From Proteobacteria bacterium 005FR1 (GTDB lineage: Bacteria > Pseudomonadota > Gammaproteobacteria > Pseudomonadales > Cellvibrionaceae): 64,000 nucleotides of DNA. The position numbers were made by a program, and so were the translations under genes. Shown here piece after piece: positions 18,174 to 26,957 of this stretch (within the stretch, counting starts at the first letter, position 1; every line of letters begins with the position of its first letter). The stretch is taken from positions 676,977 through 740,976 of the forward strand of contig WACF01000001.1 of the NCBI GenBank assembly GCA_026192395.1, given 5' to 3'. The notes under the pieces were generated by a model. The model searched no databases. It worked only from the letters and a program-made list of their open reading frames with translations, and had not been told where the DNA came from.

Positions 18174-18929
18174 ATGAAACTGCCAAAAAAGCTGACTGCC
18201 GTTGTGCTGGGCTGCTGGGTCGCCGGCGGAGCTCATGCGGAACAGATTCACGCGGCGGTCGCGGCGAACTTCATGGCGCCGATGAAAGAACTCGTGGCGC
18301 AGTTCGAGAAAGATTCAGGGCACAAAGTAAGCCTGTCGTTCGGATCATCCGGGAAGATCTTTGCGCAGATTCAGCACGGCGCGCCCTTTCAGGTATTTTT
18401 CTCTGCCGATCAGGCGAAAGCGAAAGCGCTGGAAGACGCCGGTCTCGTCGTCCCCGGCAGCCGTTTCACCTATGCGATCGGCGCTCTGGCGCTGTGGTCG
18501 GCGCAGCCGGATTTTGTGGGTAAGAGCTATGCCCGCCTCAAGGATGGTGACTTCAACAAGCTGGCGCTGGCCAATCCGAAACTGGCGCCCTACGGTGCCG
18601 CCGCCGTCAATGTGCTGGAAGCACTTCAACTCAAACAAGGCACCAGATCAAAATGGGTGCAGGGTGAAAACATTGCCCAAACCTATCAGTTTGTGGCCAC
18701 GGGCAATGCGGATCTGGGGTTCGTAGCGCTGTCGCAGATTATGGACAAGGGAAAGATCAGGGAAGGTTCGGCTTGGATCGTACCCAGTGAATTTCACAGT
18801 CCGATCCGCCAGGATGCCGTACTGCTGAAGAGCGCCGAGAACAGCGCCGGAGCGAAGGCTTTGCTCGATTATCTGCGCGGTGACGAAGCCCACTCCATCA
18901 TCCATGCCTATGGCTACGACACGGAATGA
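18174..18929 (+). CDS. modA: molybdate ABC transporter substrate-binding protein ModA
   Basis: Periplasmic binding protein of 251 residues. A signal peptide (MKLPKKLTAVVLGCWVAGGAHAEQ) precedes the mature start IHAAVAANFMAPMKELVAQFE. The family motifs follow: SFGSSGKIFAQIQHGAPFQVFFSADQAKA, YAIGALALWS, LANPKLAPYGAAAVNVLEAL, and a C-terminal AKALLDYLRGDEA. It binds molybdate or tungstate for an ABC importer. No modB or modC is next to it, so it is an orphan here and must use a permease encoded elsewhere, or bind another oxyanion. Confidence 0.87.
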   Translation: MKLPKKLTAVVLGCWVAGGAHAEQIHAAVAANFMAPMKELVAQFEKDSGHKVSLSFGSSGKIFAQIQHGAPFQVFFSADQAKAKALEDAGLVVPGSRFTYAIGALALWSAQPDFVGKSYARLKDGDFNKLALANPKLAPYGAAAVNVLEALQLKQGTRSKWVQGENIAQTYQFVATGNADLGFVALSQIMDKGKIREGSAWIVPSEFHSPIRQDAVLLKSAENSAGAKALLDYLRGDEAHSIIHAYGYDTE

Positions 18930-18963
18930 GCATCGCGCACGTTCACCGGCAAGCGCCCGGGGA

Positions 18964-20082
18964 TCAGATCCCCAGGTCCGCTTCAGCCAGACCAGTCTCC
19001 CCCGCCAGCAGCAGCAACTGTCGAAGTCCTTGGCTGAACTCCTCCGGGCTGCTGCCCTCGCGAGTCAGGGTGATGTGCCCTACTTTGCGCCCCGGTCGTT
19101 CTGCTTTTCCGTAAAAGTGCGGCACAGCGCTGGGCACTGCGCGGATGTCCTCTTCTTTCGGAAGCTGGCCGATTAGATTCACCATCGCCGAGGGGGCGAC
19201 GATCGAGGTATCCCCCAGGGGCATGTCACAGACCGCGCGCACATGGTTTTCGAACTGCGAGGTCTGCGCGCCTTCAATAGTCCAATGACCGGTGTTATGC
19301 ACCCGCGGGGCCATTTCATTAGCCAGCAGCTGATCGCCCAGTTGGAATAACTCCAGTGCCAGAACGCCCACGTAATCGAGCTTCTCCATGATGCGGCGAA
19401 TCGCCTGCTCCGCCGGCGCCTGCATGGGATCGCCGGGACGGCTCAGTGACAGACGCAGAATGCCCTCGCGGTGATGGTTTTCGCTGACGGGATAGAAGTG
19501 AATGTCACCGGCGCGTGAACGGACGGCGATGATCGACAGCTCCCGCTCGAAGGGCACCATGGACTCGAGAATGCAGGGCCTTGCACCGACCCGCTCCCAG
19601 GCACCCTGGAGATCGGCAGTATCGCGCAGCACGGCCTGACCCTTGCCGTCGTAGCCTTCGGTACGGGTTTTCAAAATCGCCGGTAAGCCGATATGCCCGA
19701 CGGCTTCCGCGAGATCCGCCGCTGAATCCACTGCCGAGAAATTCGCCGTGGACACGCCCAGGGCCTGAAAGCCATGCTTCTCATTGAGGCGATCGCTGCC
19801 TGCGGCAAGGGCTGCCGACGTCGGCAGCACCAGGATCTTGCGCTCGAGGGACTCGACGGTGGCAAGCGGAATGTTTTCGAATTCATAGGTAACCACGTCG
19901 GCCCAGTCCGCCAGCTGCTGCTGGGCGATCTCGTCGTCGTAGTTGGCGCAAAGCAGTTGACCAAATGGTGCCGCGCAGGCGTCCGCCTCGGGGCACAGGA
20001 ACATGAACTCCATTCCCAGTGGTGCGCCGGCCTGAGCCATCATCTGTGCCAGCTGGCCGCCGCCCAATACACCTACCTTCAT
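18964..20082 (-). CDS. purK: 5-(carboxyamino)imidazole ribonucleotide synthase PurK
   Basis: ATP-grasp enzyme of purine synthesis that carboxylates aminoimidazole ribonucleotide with bicarbonate and ATP; 372 residues, normal length. It starts MKVGVLGGGQLAQMMAQAG and contains VVTYEFENIP, LPAILKTRTEGYDGKGQAVL, ILESMVPFERELSIIAVRS, ALELFQLGDQLLANEMAPRVHNTGHWTIEGAQTSQFENHVRAV. The ATG follows AGGTG by seven bases. It is second in an operon with purE, 31 bases downstream of it; the two products act in consecutive steps. Confidence 0.97.
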   Translation of the reverse strand: MKVGVLGGGQLAQMMAQAGAPLGMEFMFLCPEADACAAPFGQLLCANYDDEIAQQQLADWADVVTYEFENIPLATVESLERKILVLPTSAALAAGSDRLNEKHGFQALGVSTANFSAVDSAADLAEAVGHIGLPAILKTRTEGYDGKGQAVLRDTADLQGAWERVGARPCILESMVPFERELSIIAVRSRAGDIHFYPVSENHHREGILRLSLSRPGDPMQAPAEQAIRRIMEKLDYVGVLALELFQLGDQLLANEMAPRVHNTGHWTIEGAQTSQFENHVRAVCDMPLGDTSIVAPSAMVNLIGQLPKEEDIRAVPSAVPHFYGKAERPGRKVGHITLTREGSSPEEFSQGLRQLLLLAGETGLAEADLGI

Positions 20083-20113
20083 ACATTCACCTGCAACACA
20101 TTTACCTGCACAA

Positions 20114-20623
20114 CTAAATATCCTCGCGCGGGTCCGGATGGGCCAGGACAGTGTCAGTCTGTTCCTGACGGAATTTCTTCAAAGCCGCTTTGATGTCGGC
20201 ATATTTATTGGCAAGGATGCTGGCCGCGAGCAGTGCCGCGTTGGCCGCACCGGCCCGGCCGATGGCCAGGGTGCCAACCGGAATGCCCGCCGGCATCTGG
20301 GCGATGGACAACAGGGAGTCCATGCCGCTGAGCGCCTTGGACTGCACCGGTACGCCCAGCACCGGCAATGAGGTCTTTGAAGCTGCCATGCCCGGGAGGT
20401 GGGCGGCGCCACCGGCACCGGCGATAATCACCTCGATGCCCCGGTCTTCGGCATTCCCGGCATAAGCAAAAAGCTTGTCCGGCGTGCGGTGGGCCGATAC
20501 CACTTCCACCTCGTGGGCGATATCGAGCTTCTCGAGGATTTCCACGGCATGGCGCATAGTCTCCCAATCGGACCGGGACCCCATGATGACCCCTACCACC
20601 GGCTTCTGCGTGCTCTCGCTCAT
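20114..20623 (-). CDS. purE: 5-(carboxyamino)imidazole ribonucleotide mutase PurE
   Basis: Class I PurE, 169 residues, converting N5-CAIR to CAIR after PurK. Motifs are [105 protein letters not shown]. The start at 20623 is taken because GGAGA lies seven bases upstream; the frame is open to 20674 but the extra residues ([17 protein letters not shown]) are not like the family. Confidence 0.97.
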   Translation of the reverse strand: MSESTQKPVVGVIMGSRSDWETMRHAVEILEKLDIAHEVEVVSAHRTPDKLFAYAGNAEDRGIEVIIAGAGGAAHLPGMAASKTSLPVLGVPVQSKALSGMDSLLSIAQMPAGIPVGTLAIGRAGAANAALLAASILANKYADIKAALKKFRQEQTDTVLAHPDPREDI

Positions 20624-20751
20624 TCTTGTCTCCGCTCGTTTACCGCGCTCCCGGATCTGGCCAGCCCTTCCCAAACAAAAAAATCATCCCGCCCCACCTG
20701 CCCGAGGGGCAAATGGTCCTGAGTCAATCAGGGGGATGAGCTTAGTGCGAT

Positions 20752-20780
20752 GCGCAAAGTTCAGTTGCCGAACTTTGCGC
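20752..20780. repeat. perfect 11-bp inverted repeat upstream of TonB receptor
   Basis: Arms GCGCAAAGTTC (20752-20762) and GAACTTTGCGC (20770-20780) enclose a seven-base loop. No T tract follows on either strand, so it is a poor intrinsic terminator. It lies in the 377-base gap between purE and the TonB receptor, about 118 bases before the Fur box. It may be a regulator site or an RNA hairpin. Nothing else is recognisable in the gap apart from the Fur box. Confidence 0.6.
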
Positions 20781-20897
20781 AGGACCCACTATGGGCTGGG
20801 GATCTGCTGCTACGCGATCAAAACGCGCATTTTAGTACAAAACCGCCCTGAATACGCTAGGGAGCCCCTGAATAAGCCTGGCGCAAATCATCTTAAT

Positions 20898-20916
20898 GAC
20901 AACGATTATCATTTTT
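20898..20916 (+). promoter_or_regulatory. Fur box
   Basis: GACAACGATTATCATTTTT matches the 19-base Fur consensus (GATAATGATAATCATTATC) at 14 positions, including the whole ATCATT core. It lies 85 bases before the ATG at 21001 of the TonB receptor, where a promoter would be expected. Iron-loaded Fur binding here would repress the receptor, making it an iron-starvation gene. Confidence 0.72.
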
Positions 20917-21000
20917 ACTTGCGTTTGCGCTTGGCCACTATCAGAATACGCGCATTTCCAAAGCCACTTGGGGCCATTCAAGAGAGGGGTTAGCATCAGA

Positions 21001-23115
21001 ATGAGAACACACAGGGTAAACAAACTCAGCATGACCATCGCTCTGCTTGCGAGCGCCAGCGCTGCACAAGCTCAGGATCGAACCCTCATCGAAGAGGTGA
21101 TCGTCACCGGCAGCCGTATTCAGGAGCGGATTGACGAAGTGCCCTCCTCGGTTTCCATCATCGACAGCGAAGCCATTGCCAAAGAAATCGCCGTCAACCC
21201 GGAACTGCAGAACATCCTCGCCACCCGCGTTCCCGGTATCGCCCCGAGCACCAACAGCACCAGCAACTTCGGCCAGACGCTGCGCGGACGCTCCACCCTG
21301 GTGATGATCGATGGCGTCCCCCAGTCCACTCCCCTGCGCAACGGCGCATTGGACTTCCGCTCCATCGACGCCTCCGCGCTGGAGCGCATCGAGGTGGTCA
21401 AAGGCGCGACCTCTGTTTACGGCAACGGCGCGGCCGGCGGGATTATCAACTACATCACGCGCCGACCGGGCGATGATCCCCTCAGCGCACAAGTGCAGTT
21501 CAACAGCCGCTCGTCCCTGGTGACGTCGGAAGACAGTTTCGGCGAGCGCCTGAGTGGCACCGTCCATGGCACGTCCGGTGATTTCAACTACGTCGTCAAC
21601 GCGGCCTGGGAAGATCGCGGCGTGGAGCGTGATGCGCAAGGCGATATCATCGGAATGTCGATATACGGCCTGTCCGATGTGGAATCGCGCAGCGTCTTCA
21701 GCAAGTTCGGCTATAACCTGGACGCGGAGAAATCTTTCGGCGTTACCTACACCTACTACCAGGCGGAGCAGGACTCGGATCTGATCGACGTCGTCGGTAA
21801 CTTCAACGCCGGCCTCAAGACCTATGCAATCGAAGCGCCGGCTGGGACAGAAATTTTGGGCGAGCCCCAGGGTGTTGCCGGAAATCACAATGTCGTACTG
21901 CAGTACCGCGACACCGAGCTGTTCCCGAGCACGCGTCTGGCGGTGGACGCCTACTGGCAGGAAATCGAAAACGTATTCTTCTATTCCAGCTCCTTCGCCG
22001 ATCCCGTTGGCGGCTACCAGGGCGGGAATTCCGTTATCGGTTCCGACAAATCCGGGCTGCGGGTTAACTTCGATTCCGGACTTTCCTGGTCGAACGTCGA
22101 CGCAACGCTGATCTACGGCATCGACCTGCTCGAGGACGTGACTTCGCAATACTTGGCCGACGGTCGCAGTTGGGTACCGGAGATGGACATGTCCAGCGAA
22201 GCCGCCTATCTGCAGAGCAAATTCATGTTCGCCGAAGACTTTGTCCTGAAAGCGGGCGTTCGCCGCGAGTTCATCGACATCGACGTGCCGGATTTCGTCA
22301 CGCTTTTCTACTGCCCTTCGGACACGTGCTTCGGTGGCAACGATGTGGAGGGCGGCAAGCTCGACTATGCGGCAACCACATACAACGTTGGCTTCCGCTA
22401 CAACGGCTTCGCTGCATTCAGCCCCTTCATCAGCTACTCGGAAGGGTTCGACGTCTCCGATCTGGGTCTGCTGTTGCGAGCGGCTCAGGCGCCGGACATC
22501 GATCAGGTGCAGACCGAGGCGTCGATCATCGAGCATGTCGAGATTGGCTTCAGCGGTTATGCGGGTAAATTCAACTATGAAGTCGCGCTATACCGCAGCG
22601 AATCGGAGTTGGGCACCGCGACGCGGGAAACCGCACCCGGCAGCGGCATCTATCTGCCCGAGCGTGCTCCGCAGGAGATCGAAGGATACGAAGTGGCTCT
22701 TGGCTTTCAGGCTGCCGACAATGTCGAGCTTGGGGCGACCTATAGCCGAGTGGAAGGTGAAAACCCGGACAACGATGAATATCTGGACGCACGCAAGATT
22801 GCACCGTCCAAATTCACCGCCTTCGTGGACTGGCAGCCGCTTGCGGATCTGAGCATCGGCGTCAACTACTTGCTCGTGGGTAGCCGTGATCGGTTTGATC
22901 CACCCTACACCTTTGGCAAGGCTCCTGTAGAGCGCTACGACATCGTCAATCTGACTGGGAGTTACCAATATCAGAATCTGACCTTCTCGGTGGGTGTGGA
23001 GAATCTTCTGAACGAAGACTACTTCCCTGCCCGTGCCCAGTCCTTTGCGAACAACGCCTACTACACCAAAGGTGTGGGACGGACGATGAATCTGGGCGTG
23101 AACTATCAGTTCTAG
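21001..23115 (+). CDS. TonB-dependent outer-membrane receptor, probable ferric-siderophore uptake
   Basis: Outer-membrane receptor of 704 residues. A signal peptide (ending LLASASAAQAQD) precedes the TonB-box-like EEVIVTGSR. The plug (about 30-150) has TRVPGIAPSTNSTSNFGQTL, LVMIDGVPQ and IEVVKGATSVYGNGAAGGIINYITR. The beta-barrel ends in the expected aromatic residue (NLGVNYQF). The barrel includes VENLLNEDYFPARAQ, common in ferric-siderophore receptors. The frame opens at 20896, but that ATG lies inside the Fur box, so the ATG at 21001 is used. The Fur site argues for iron uptake; the siderophore is unknown. Confidence 0.9.
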   Translation: MRTHRVNKLSMTIALLASASAAQAQDRTLIEEVIVTGSRIQERIDEVPSSVSIIDSEAIAKEIAVNPELQNILATRVPGIAPSTNSTSNFGQTLRGRSTLVMIDGVPQSTPLRNGALDFRSIDASALERIEVVKGATSVYGNGAAGGIINYITRRPGDDPLSAQVQFNSRSSLVTSEDSFGERLSGTVHGTSGDFNYVVNAAWEDRGVERDAQGDIIGMSIYGLSDVESRSVFSKFGYNLDAEKSFGVTYTYYQAEQDSDLIDVVGNFNAGLKTYAIEAPAGTEILGEPQGVAGNHNVVLQYRDTELFPSTRLAVDAYWQEIENVFFYSSSFADPVGGYQGGNSVIGSDKSGLRVNFDSGLSWSNVDATLIYGIDLLEDVTSQYLADGRSWVPEMDMSSEAAYLQSKFMFAEDFVLKAGVRREFIDIDVPDFVTLFYCPSDTCFGGNDVEGGKLDYAATTYNVGFRYNGFAAFSPFISYSEGFDVSDLGLLLRAAQAPDIDQVQTEASIIEHVEIGFSGYAGKFNYEVALYRSESELGTATRETAPGSGIYLPERAPQEIEGYEVALGFQAADNVELGATYSRVEGENPDNDEYLDARKIAPSKFTAFVDWQPLADLSIGVNYLLVGSRDRFDPPYTFGKAPVERYDIVNLTGSYQYQNLTFSVGVENLLNEDYFPARAQSFANNAYYTKGVGRTMNLGVNYQF

Positions 23116-23137
23116 CTTTGAACACTCTGATGGTCGG

Positions 23138-23165
23138 GGCCGCTTCCTTTTTGGGGGCGGCCTTT
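23138..23165 (+). terminator. intrinsic terminator after TonB receptor
   Basis: Stem GGCCGC (23138-23143) pairs with GCGGCC (23157-23162), followed by a short TTT run. It lies 23 bases after the receptor stop and before the convergent gene at 23182. Confidence 0.6.
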
Positions 23166-23181
23166 ACCTGACCGCGTTCCG

Positions 23182-23478
23182 CTACTGCAATTCGTTATCT
23201 TCCTCGAACATCCGCACCATGTAGCCGGATTCAAGTGCTTCTTTCAGCGCCGTATCCGTGCGCAACAACTCTTCATTCTCAAGCGCCTCGTCCGAAAGAT
23301 ACTTGCGCTTCTCGATTTCCACATCGGTAAAGCCGGCATTGATCAGATAGATCTTGCAGAGCTGCTCGGCGCCAAATAAATCAAGAAAATTGATATAGAC
23401 GAGAAAGGGCATTCTCTGCCCCACCGCAACTCCAGCCCGGTCAGTTTTTGCAGTCGCGTTGGCGGAAAAGATGTACAT
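23182..23478 (-). CDS. hypothetical protein
   Basis: A 98-residue soluble protein that I do not recognise. It begins MYIFSANATAKTDRAGVAVG and contains MPFLVYINFLDLFGAEQLCKIYLINAGFTDVEIEKRKYL and an acidic C-terminus (MVRMFEEDNELQ). The ATG at 23478 has GGGAG seven bases upstream, so the longer frame to 23523 is not used. It stands alone, divergent from the catalase gene with about 150 bases between their starts. Confidence 0.7.
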   Translation of the reverse strand: MYIFSANATAKTDRAGVAVGQRMPFLVYINFLDLFGAEQLCKIYLINAGFTDVEIEKRKYLSDEALENEELLRTDTALKEALESGYMVRMFEEDNELQ

Positions 23479-23631
23479 TGAAAACTCCCATTGTTCCAGA
23501 GGCGGGCAGCTTAGCACAGCCACTTCAGAGGTTTTGAAAAGTTCGACCCTTCGCAGCCAAGGACATGGAGAAACATCGGACTCCGGGGATGTCTATGCTC
23601 GAGTGCCTGAACTAGCTGTCGAGGAGGATCA

Positions 23632-25068
23632 ATGGCAAGGAAGCGTCTCACCACCACATCCGGCGCCCCTGTGGCGGATAATCAAAATGCAAAAACCGTG
23701 GGACCCCGGGGACCGGTCCTGCTCGAAGATCACCAGCTCATCGAAAAACTCGCCCACATGAACCGTGAGCGCATCCCTGAGCGTGTCGTGCACGCAAAAG
23801 GCTGGGGGGCTTACGGCACCTTTACGGTCACCGACGACATCACCCGCTACACCTGCGCCAACATCTTTAACAAAGTCGGCAAGCAGACCGAGATGCTGGC
23901 CCGCTTTTCCACGGTCGCGGGCGAACAGGGCGCCGGGGATGTGGAGCGCGATGTGCGCGGATTTTCACTCAAGTTCTACACGGAGGAAGGCAACTGGGAT
24001 CTGGTGGGCAACAACACGCCGATCTTCTTCGTGGAAGACCCCTACAAATTTCCGGATTTCATTCACAGCCAAAAGCGCCATCCCCGCACCAACATCCGGT
24101 CAGCCACCGCCATGTGGGATTTCTGGTCACTGTGCCCCGAGAGCATCCATCAGGTCACCATGCTGATGTCCGACCGCGGTCTGCCGAAAACGCCCATGCA
24201 TATGAACGGCTACGGCAGCCATACCTTCAGCCTCTGGAACGACAAGGGTGAACGCTTCTGGGTAAAGTTTCACTTTAAAACCCAGCAGGGTCACGACTTC
24301 TATACTAACGAAGAAGCGGCCATCGAAATGGGTCGCTCCCGGGAAACCTACCAGGAAGCCCTGTTCGGCGCGATAGAACGGGGCGAATTTCCCAAGTGGA
24401 CTCTGTTCATCCAAATTATGCCGGAGGGCGAGGAAGACAAGTTCGAGCACAATCCCTTCGACCTCACCAAGGTATGGCCGCACGGGCAGTATCCCTTGAT
24501 AAAGGTCGGGGAGCTAGAGCTGAACAAAAACGCGGAAAACTACTTCGCGGAAATCGAACAGTCAGCATTCAATCCATCGAACGTCGTGCCAGGCATCGGT
24601 TTCAGCCCCGACAAGATGTTGCAAGGCCGTTTGTTCAGCTATCCGGATGCGCACCGTTATCGAATCGGCACTCACTACGAGTCCTTGAAGGTCAATCGTC
24701 CTCGCTGCCCGGTGCATCACTACCATCGCGACGGGACTATGCCCTTCGGACTCACCACCAACCCCGATGCCTATTACGAGCCGAACAGCTTCGGCGGTCC
24801 GGTGGAAGACCCAAGCGTCGAGGAACCGCCTCACCGCTACGATGGGGTTGTTGGTCGCTACAATTTTCGCGCTGAATCCGACCACTACAGTCAGCCCCGC
24901 GCCTTGTTTGAACTCTTCGACGCCGAGCAAAAGGATCGGCTGTTCAGAAATATCGCCTCAGCGATGGAGGGTGTTCCGGAAGAAATCGTGGAGAGACAGA
25001 TGGGTCACTTCGAAAAAGTGCATCCAGACTATGCGGTGGGTGTACGCGACGCGCGTAAAAAACTGTGA
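23632..25068 (+). CDS. heme catalase (monofunctional, small-subunit type)
   Basis: Removes hydrogen peroxide; 478 residues, the length of clade 3 small-subunit catalases. The distal histidine lies in [15 protein letters not shown], the distal asparagine in [20 protein letters not shown], and the proximal heme tyrosine in [16 protein letters not shown] strong ribosome binding site (GGAGG) precedes the ATG at 23632. There is no signal peptide, so it is cytoplasmic. It converges on the gene at 25123 with a hairpin between. Confidence 0.96.
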   Translation: MARKRLTTTSGAPVADNQNAKTVGPRGPVLLEDHQLIEKLAHMNRERIPERVVHAKGWGAYGTFTVTDDITRYTCANIFNKVGKQTEMLARFSTVAGEQGAGDVERDVRGFSLKFYTEEGNWDLVGNNTPIFFVEDPYKFPDFIHSQKRHPRTNIRSATAMWDFWSLCPESIHQVTMLMSDRGLPKTPMHMNGYGSHTFSLWNDKGERFWVKFHFKTQQGHDFYTNEEAAIEMGRSRETYQEALFGAIERGEFPKWTLFIQIMPEGEEDKFEHNPFDLTKVWPHGQYPLIKVGELELNKNAENYFAEIEQSAFNPSNVVPGIGFSPDKMLQGRLFSYPDAHRYRIGTHYESLKVNRPRCPVHHYHRDGTMPFGLTTNPDAYYEPNSFGGPVEDPSVEEPPHRYDGVVGRYNFRAESDHYSQPRALFELFDAEQKDRLFRNIASAMEGVPEEIVERQMGHFEKVHPDYAVGVRDARKKL

Positions 25069-25075
25069 TGCCAAA

Positions 25076-25110
25076 AGCAAAGCCGCCTGCCATGGGCAGA
25101 CGGCTTTGCT
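25076..25110. terminator. bidirectional hairpin terminator between convergent genes
   Basis: Outer arms GCAAAGCCG (25077-25085) and CGGCTTTGC (25101-25109) with inner CTGCC/GGCAG pairs around a short loop. It begins eight bases after the catalase stop and ends 13 bases before the stop of the convergent gene at 25123. The U tracts are short, so efficiency is uncertain. Confidence 0.65.
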
Positions 25111-25122
25111 GCAAGCGACGAA

Positions 25123-25551
25123 TTAGTAGCGCTCGATCTTCTCTGCGATCAGATAAGTACGCACATCTTCCAGTTCCGCTTCGATCTCCGGGTCGAAATC
25201 CCAGCCGAATTCCCGCTCGATTTCCACAACCGGTACGGTGCGCAATGTACCAATGACCACCACGTCCGAATCTTCACGCAGCAGGGTCGGGTCGAGGCCC
25301 TCTGCGCCCGCAGGCATGATCACGGTGATTTCATCATTGAACAGGCCGCCGCTTTCCAGCACGAAGGAGCGCGGATCGATATGTTCTTCGATTTCACCGG
25401 ACACGGCGACGCGGTCGTTGGCATAGCCGCCAATGTTATCCAGCAGCTCTTCCACATCCTCCACTGCCACCGGCGCGGCTGATTGCTCCTGCGCCAGTGC
25501 AGGGACAACCGCAAAGAGAGCTGACAGCGAAATGGCATGTAGCATCTTCAT
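25123..25551 (-). CDS. exported OB-fold-like hypothetical protein
   Basis: Periplasmic protein of 142 residues with a signal peptide (MKMLHAISLSALFAVVPALAQ). The mature part (VAVEDVEELLDNIGGYANDRVAVSGEIEEHIDPRSFVLESGG, then ITVIMPAGAEG, VVVIGTLRTVPVVEIEREFGWDF) has the strand pattern of a small OB-fold, as in periplasmic BOF-type proteins. No enzyme motif is seen. AGGAG lies seven bases before the ATG. The gene is monocistronic. Confidence 0.75.
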   Translation of the reverse strand: MKMLHAISLSALFAVVPALAQEQSAAPVAVEDVEELLDNIGGYANDRVAVSGEIEEHIDPRSFVLESGGLFNDEITVIMPAGAEGLDPTLLREDSDVVVIGTLRTVPVVEIEREFGWDFDPEIEAELEDVRTYLIAEKIERY

Positions 25552-25668
25552 AAGTTGCTCCTTTTCAGGTGAGTTGTGCTCTGGTTCTTTTGAGCAATCT
25601 CAGCCAATAAGTAAGCAGAAAGCGTTCCAGTTGGCTTCGCTGTGCCCCGAAACACCGAGGCGAGCGGC

Positions 25669-26214
25669 CTACAGATGTTCCAGCGCGCGCTTGGTTTCAG
25701 GCAGTGTAAGTGCAAAGGTTGCAAAGTGAGTCAGAGCGTCGGTTACGCAGTACGGACACCAGGCACGATCCACTTTCGGCATGGTATAGAAGAGATAGTT
25801 GGCAGCAACCGCCGCCTGTGCTCCGCTCGCCAGGGTCGCGGCGATGGGAATCCAGGGCCGGGCCTCGGCGCGGTCGGGAGGGCCGGCCGCGGCAAGCACC
25901 AGGTTGAGACTGTGCATGGCTACCGTGAGAGGCCCGTCCGGCATGCCATAGCTGTAGGCTTCCCGCGATGAGTTCACCTTGTCTGTATCAAAGTGCGGCC
26001 GGCGCACCGGCGGATCCGGCAGGTGACGCACCATGCCCATCTGCAAGAGCGTAACCGCACCCATTGCCACGCTGCCCACCAGCGAAGCACCGGCTATTGC
26101 TCGGCGCCGCTGCATGTCACCGCTCTGGTCATGTTGCAGTTCTTCTCGAAGTTCTTCGGGGCTGTAACCGGGACTGGTGGCCTGCATCAGGATATCGGTA
26201 GCTGGGTTGGCCAT
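25669..26214 (-). CDS. VKOR-like membrane protein with a CPYC motif (paralog 1)
   Basis: Membrane protein of about 181 residues with four predicted segments. The second half reads AMHSLNLVLAAAGPPDRAEARPWIPIAATLASGAQAAVAANYLFYT, then WCPYCVTDALTHFATFALTLPET. The CxxC facing the membrane edge recalls vitamin K epoxide reductase / DsbB-type quinone-linked thiol oxidoreductases. Only this one cysteine pair is present; the loop cysteines of true VKOR are absent. A second copy with the same architecture lies at 31557-32078. The ATG at 26214 has GGAG seven bases upstream; the ATG at 26217 is four bases away from it. Confidence 0.7.
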   Translation of the reverse strand: MANPATDILMQATSPGYSPEELREELQHDQSGDMQRRRAIAGASLVGSVAMGAVTLLQMGMVRHLPDPPVRRPHFDTDKVNSSREAYSYGMPDGPLTVAMHSLNLVLAAAGPPDRAEARPWIPIAATLASGAQAAVAANYLFYTMPKVDRAWCPYCVTDALTHFATFALTLPETKRALEHL

Positions 26215-26264
26215 CATGATTCTCCTTTGGGTTGCGTTTAGCGAATCAGCTTTTTGCCGGCTCT

Positions 26265-26957
26265 TTACCTCACCTTGTCGAGAAATCGACTGCGGGGTAG
26301 TCGACCTGTGAAGTCCTGCAACAATATGTGCAAAACGCATGCGACCGCGTGGCATGTGCCTAGCTCGTGAAACTTCCGCGAGTCCGTGAACACGCGCGGC
26401 GACAGCCTGCGCTGGCGCACTGTCCAGCGCAGGCGTTCACCCAGACGAATGTCTTCCAGCGGCTCCTCGGGAAAACCTCCCAGGTTTTCGAATAGGTCCC
26501 GACGGACAAAGAAAGCCTGATCACCGTAGGCGATGCGGGTCAGTGTAAAACGCCAGTTGTGCACCAGGCTCAATACGCGGAGTAAAAAGCCGCCCGGCGA
26601 AAACGCGACGGTAAAGCAACCAGCGCGCAATCCCCGGGCCGCGTGCTGTTTAAGCACAGCCAGGGAGTCTGTTCCCAGTCGTGTATCCGCGTGCAGAAAT
26701 AGAAGTACATCCGCGGTGCTTCGCCGTGCTCCCGCATTCATCTGCCTGGCACGACCGCGCGCTGCGCTGATGACTTTTAGCCGTGAGTCACGACGTACAT
26801 ACTCACGGGCGATATCACAGGTATGATCATTACTGCCACCATCCACGATCCAGCCTTCCGTCCAGCCACTTTGCGTCAGCAAGGAGTCGAGCGTCTCCGG
26901 CAGCGCTTTTTCCTCGTCCAATGCGGGAATTACTACCGCGATGCTTGGCGATGACAT
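26265..26957 (-). CDS. family 2 glycosyltransferase (TIGR04283-like)
   Basis: Cytoplasmic glycosyltransferase of 230 residues, GT-A fold. It starts SIAVVIPALDEEKALPETLDSLL, has IVDGGSNDHT for nucleotide binding, the metal-binding DXD as HADTR, and YGDQAFFVRRDLFENLGGFPEEPLEDIRLGERLR as acceptor region. The QMNAGARRSTADVLLFLHADTR wording fits the TIGR04283 subgroup, whose substrates are not known. It overlaps the end of the upstream desaturase-like gene by 25 bases, implying coupled translation. Confidence 0.88.
   Translation of the reverse strand: MSSPSIAVVIPALDEEKALPETLDSLLTQSGWTEGWIVDGGSNDHTCDIAREYVRRDSRLKVISAARGRARQMNAGARRSTADVLLFLHADTRLGTDSLAVLKQHAARGLRAGCFTVAFSPGGFLLRVLSLVHNWRFTLTRIAYGDQAFFVRRDLFENLGGFPEEPLEDIRLGERLRWTVRQRRLSPRVFTDSRKFHELGTCHAVACVLHILLQDFTGRLPRSRFLDKVR

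Noticed and set aside
20896-21000. Upstream extension of the first TonB receptor to the ATG at 20896
   Set aside because: That ATG overlaps the Fur box and the extension destroys the signal peptide position; the start at 21001 is better.
20941-22536. 531-residue minus-strand open frame opposite the TonB receptor
   Set aside because: It is the complement of a clear receptor gene, with biased composition and no domain or ribosome binding site; a high-GC shadow frame.
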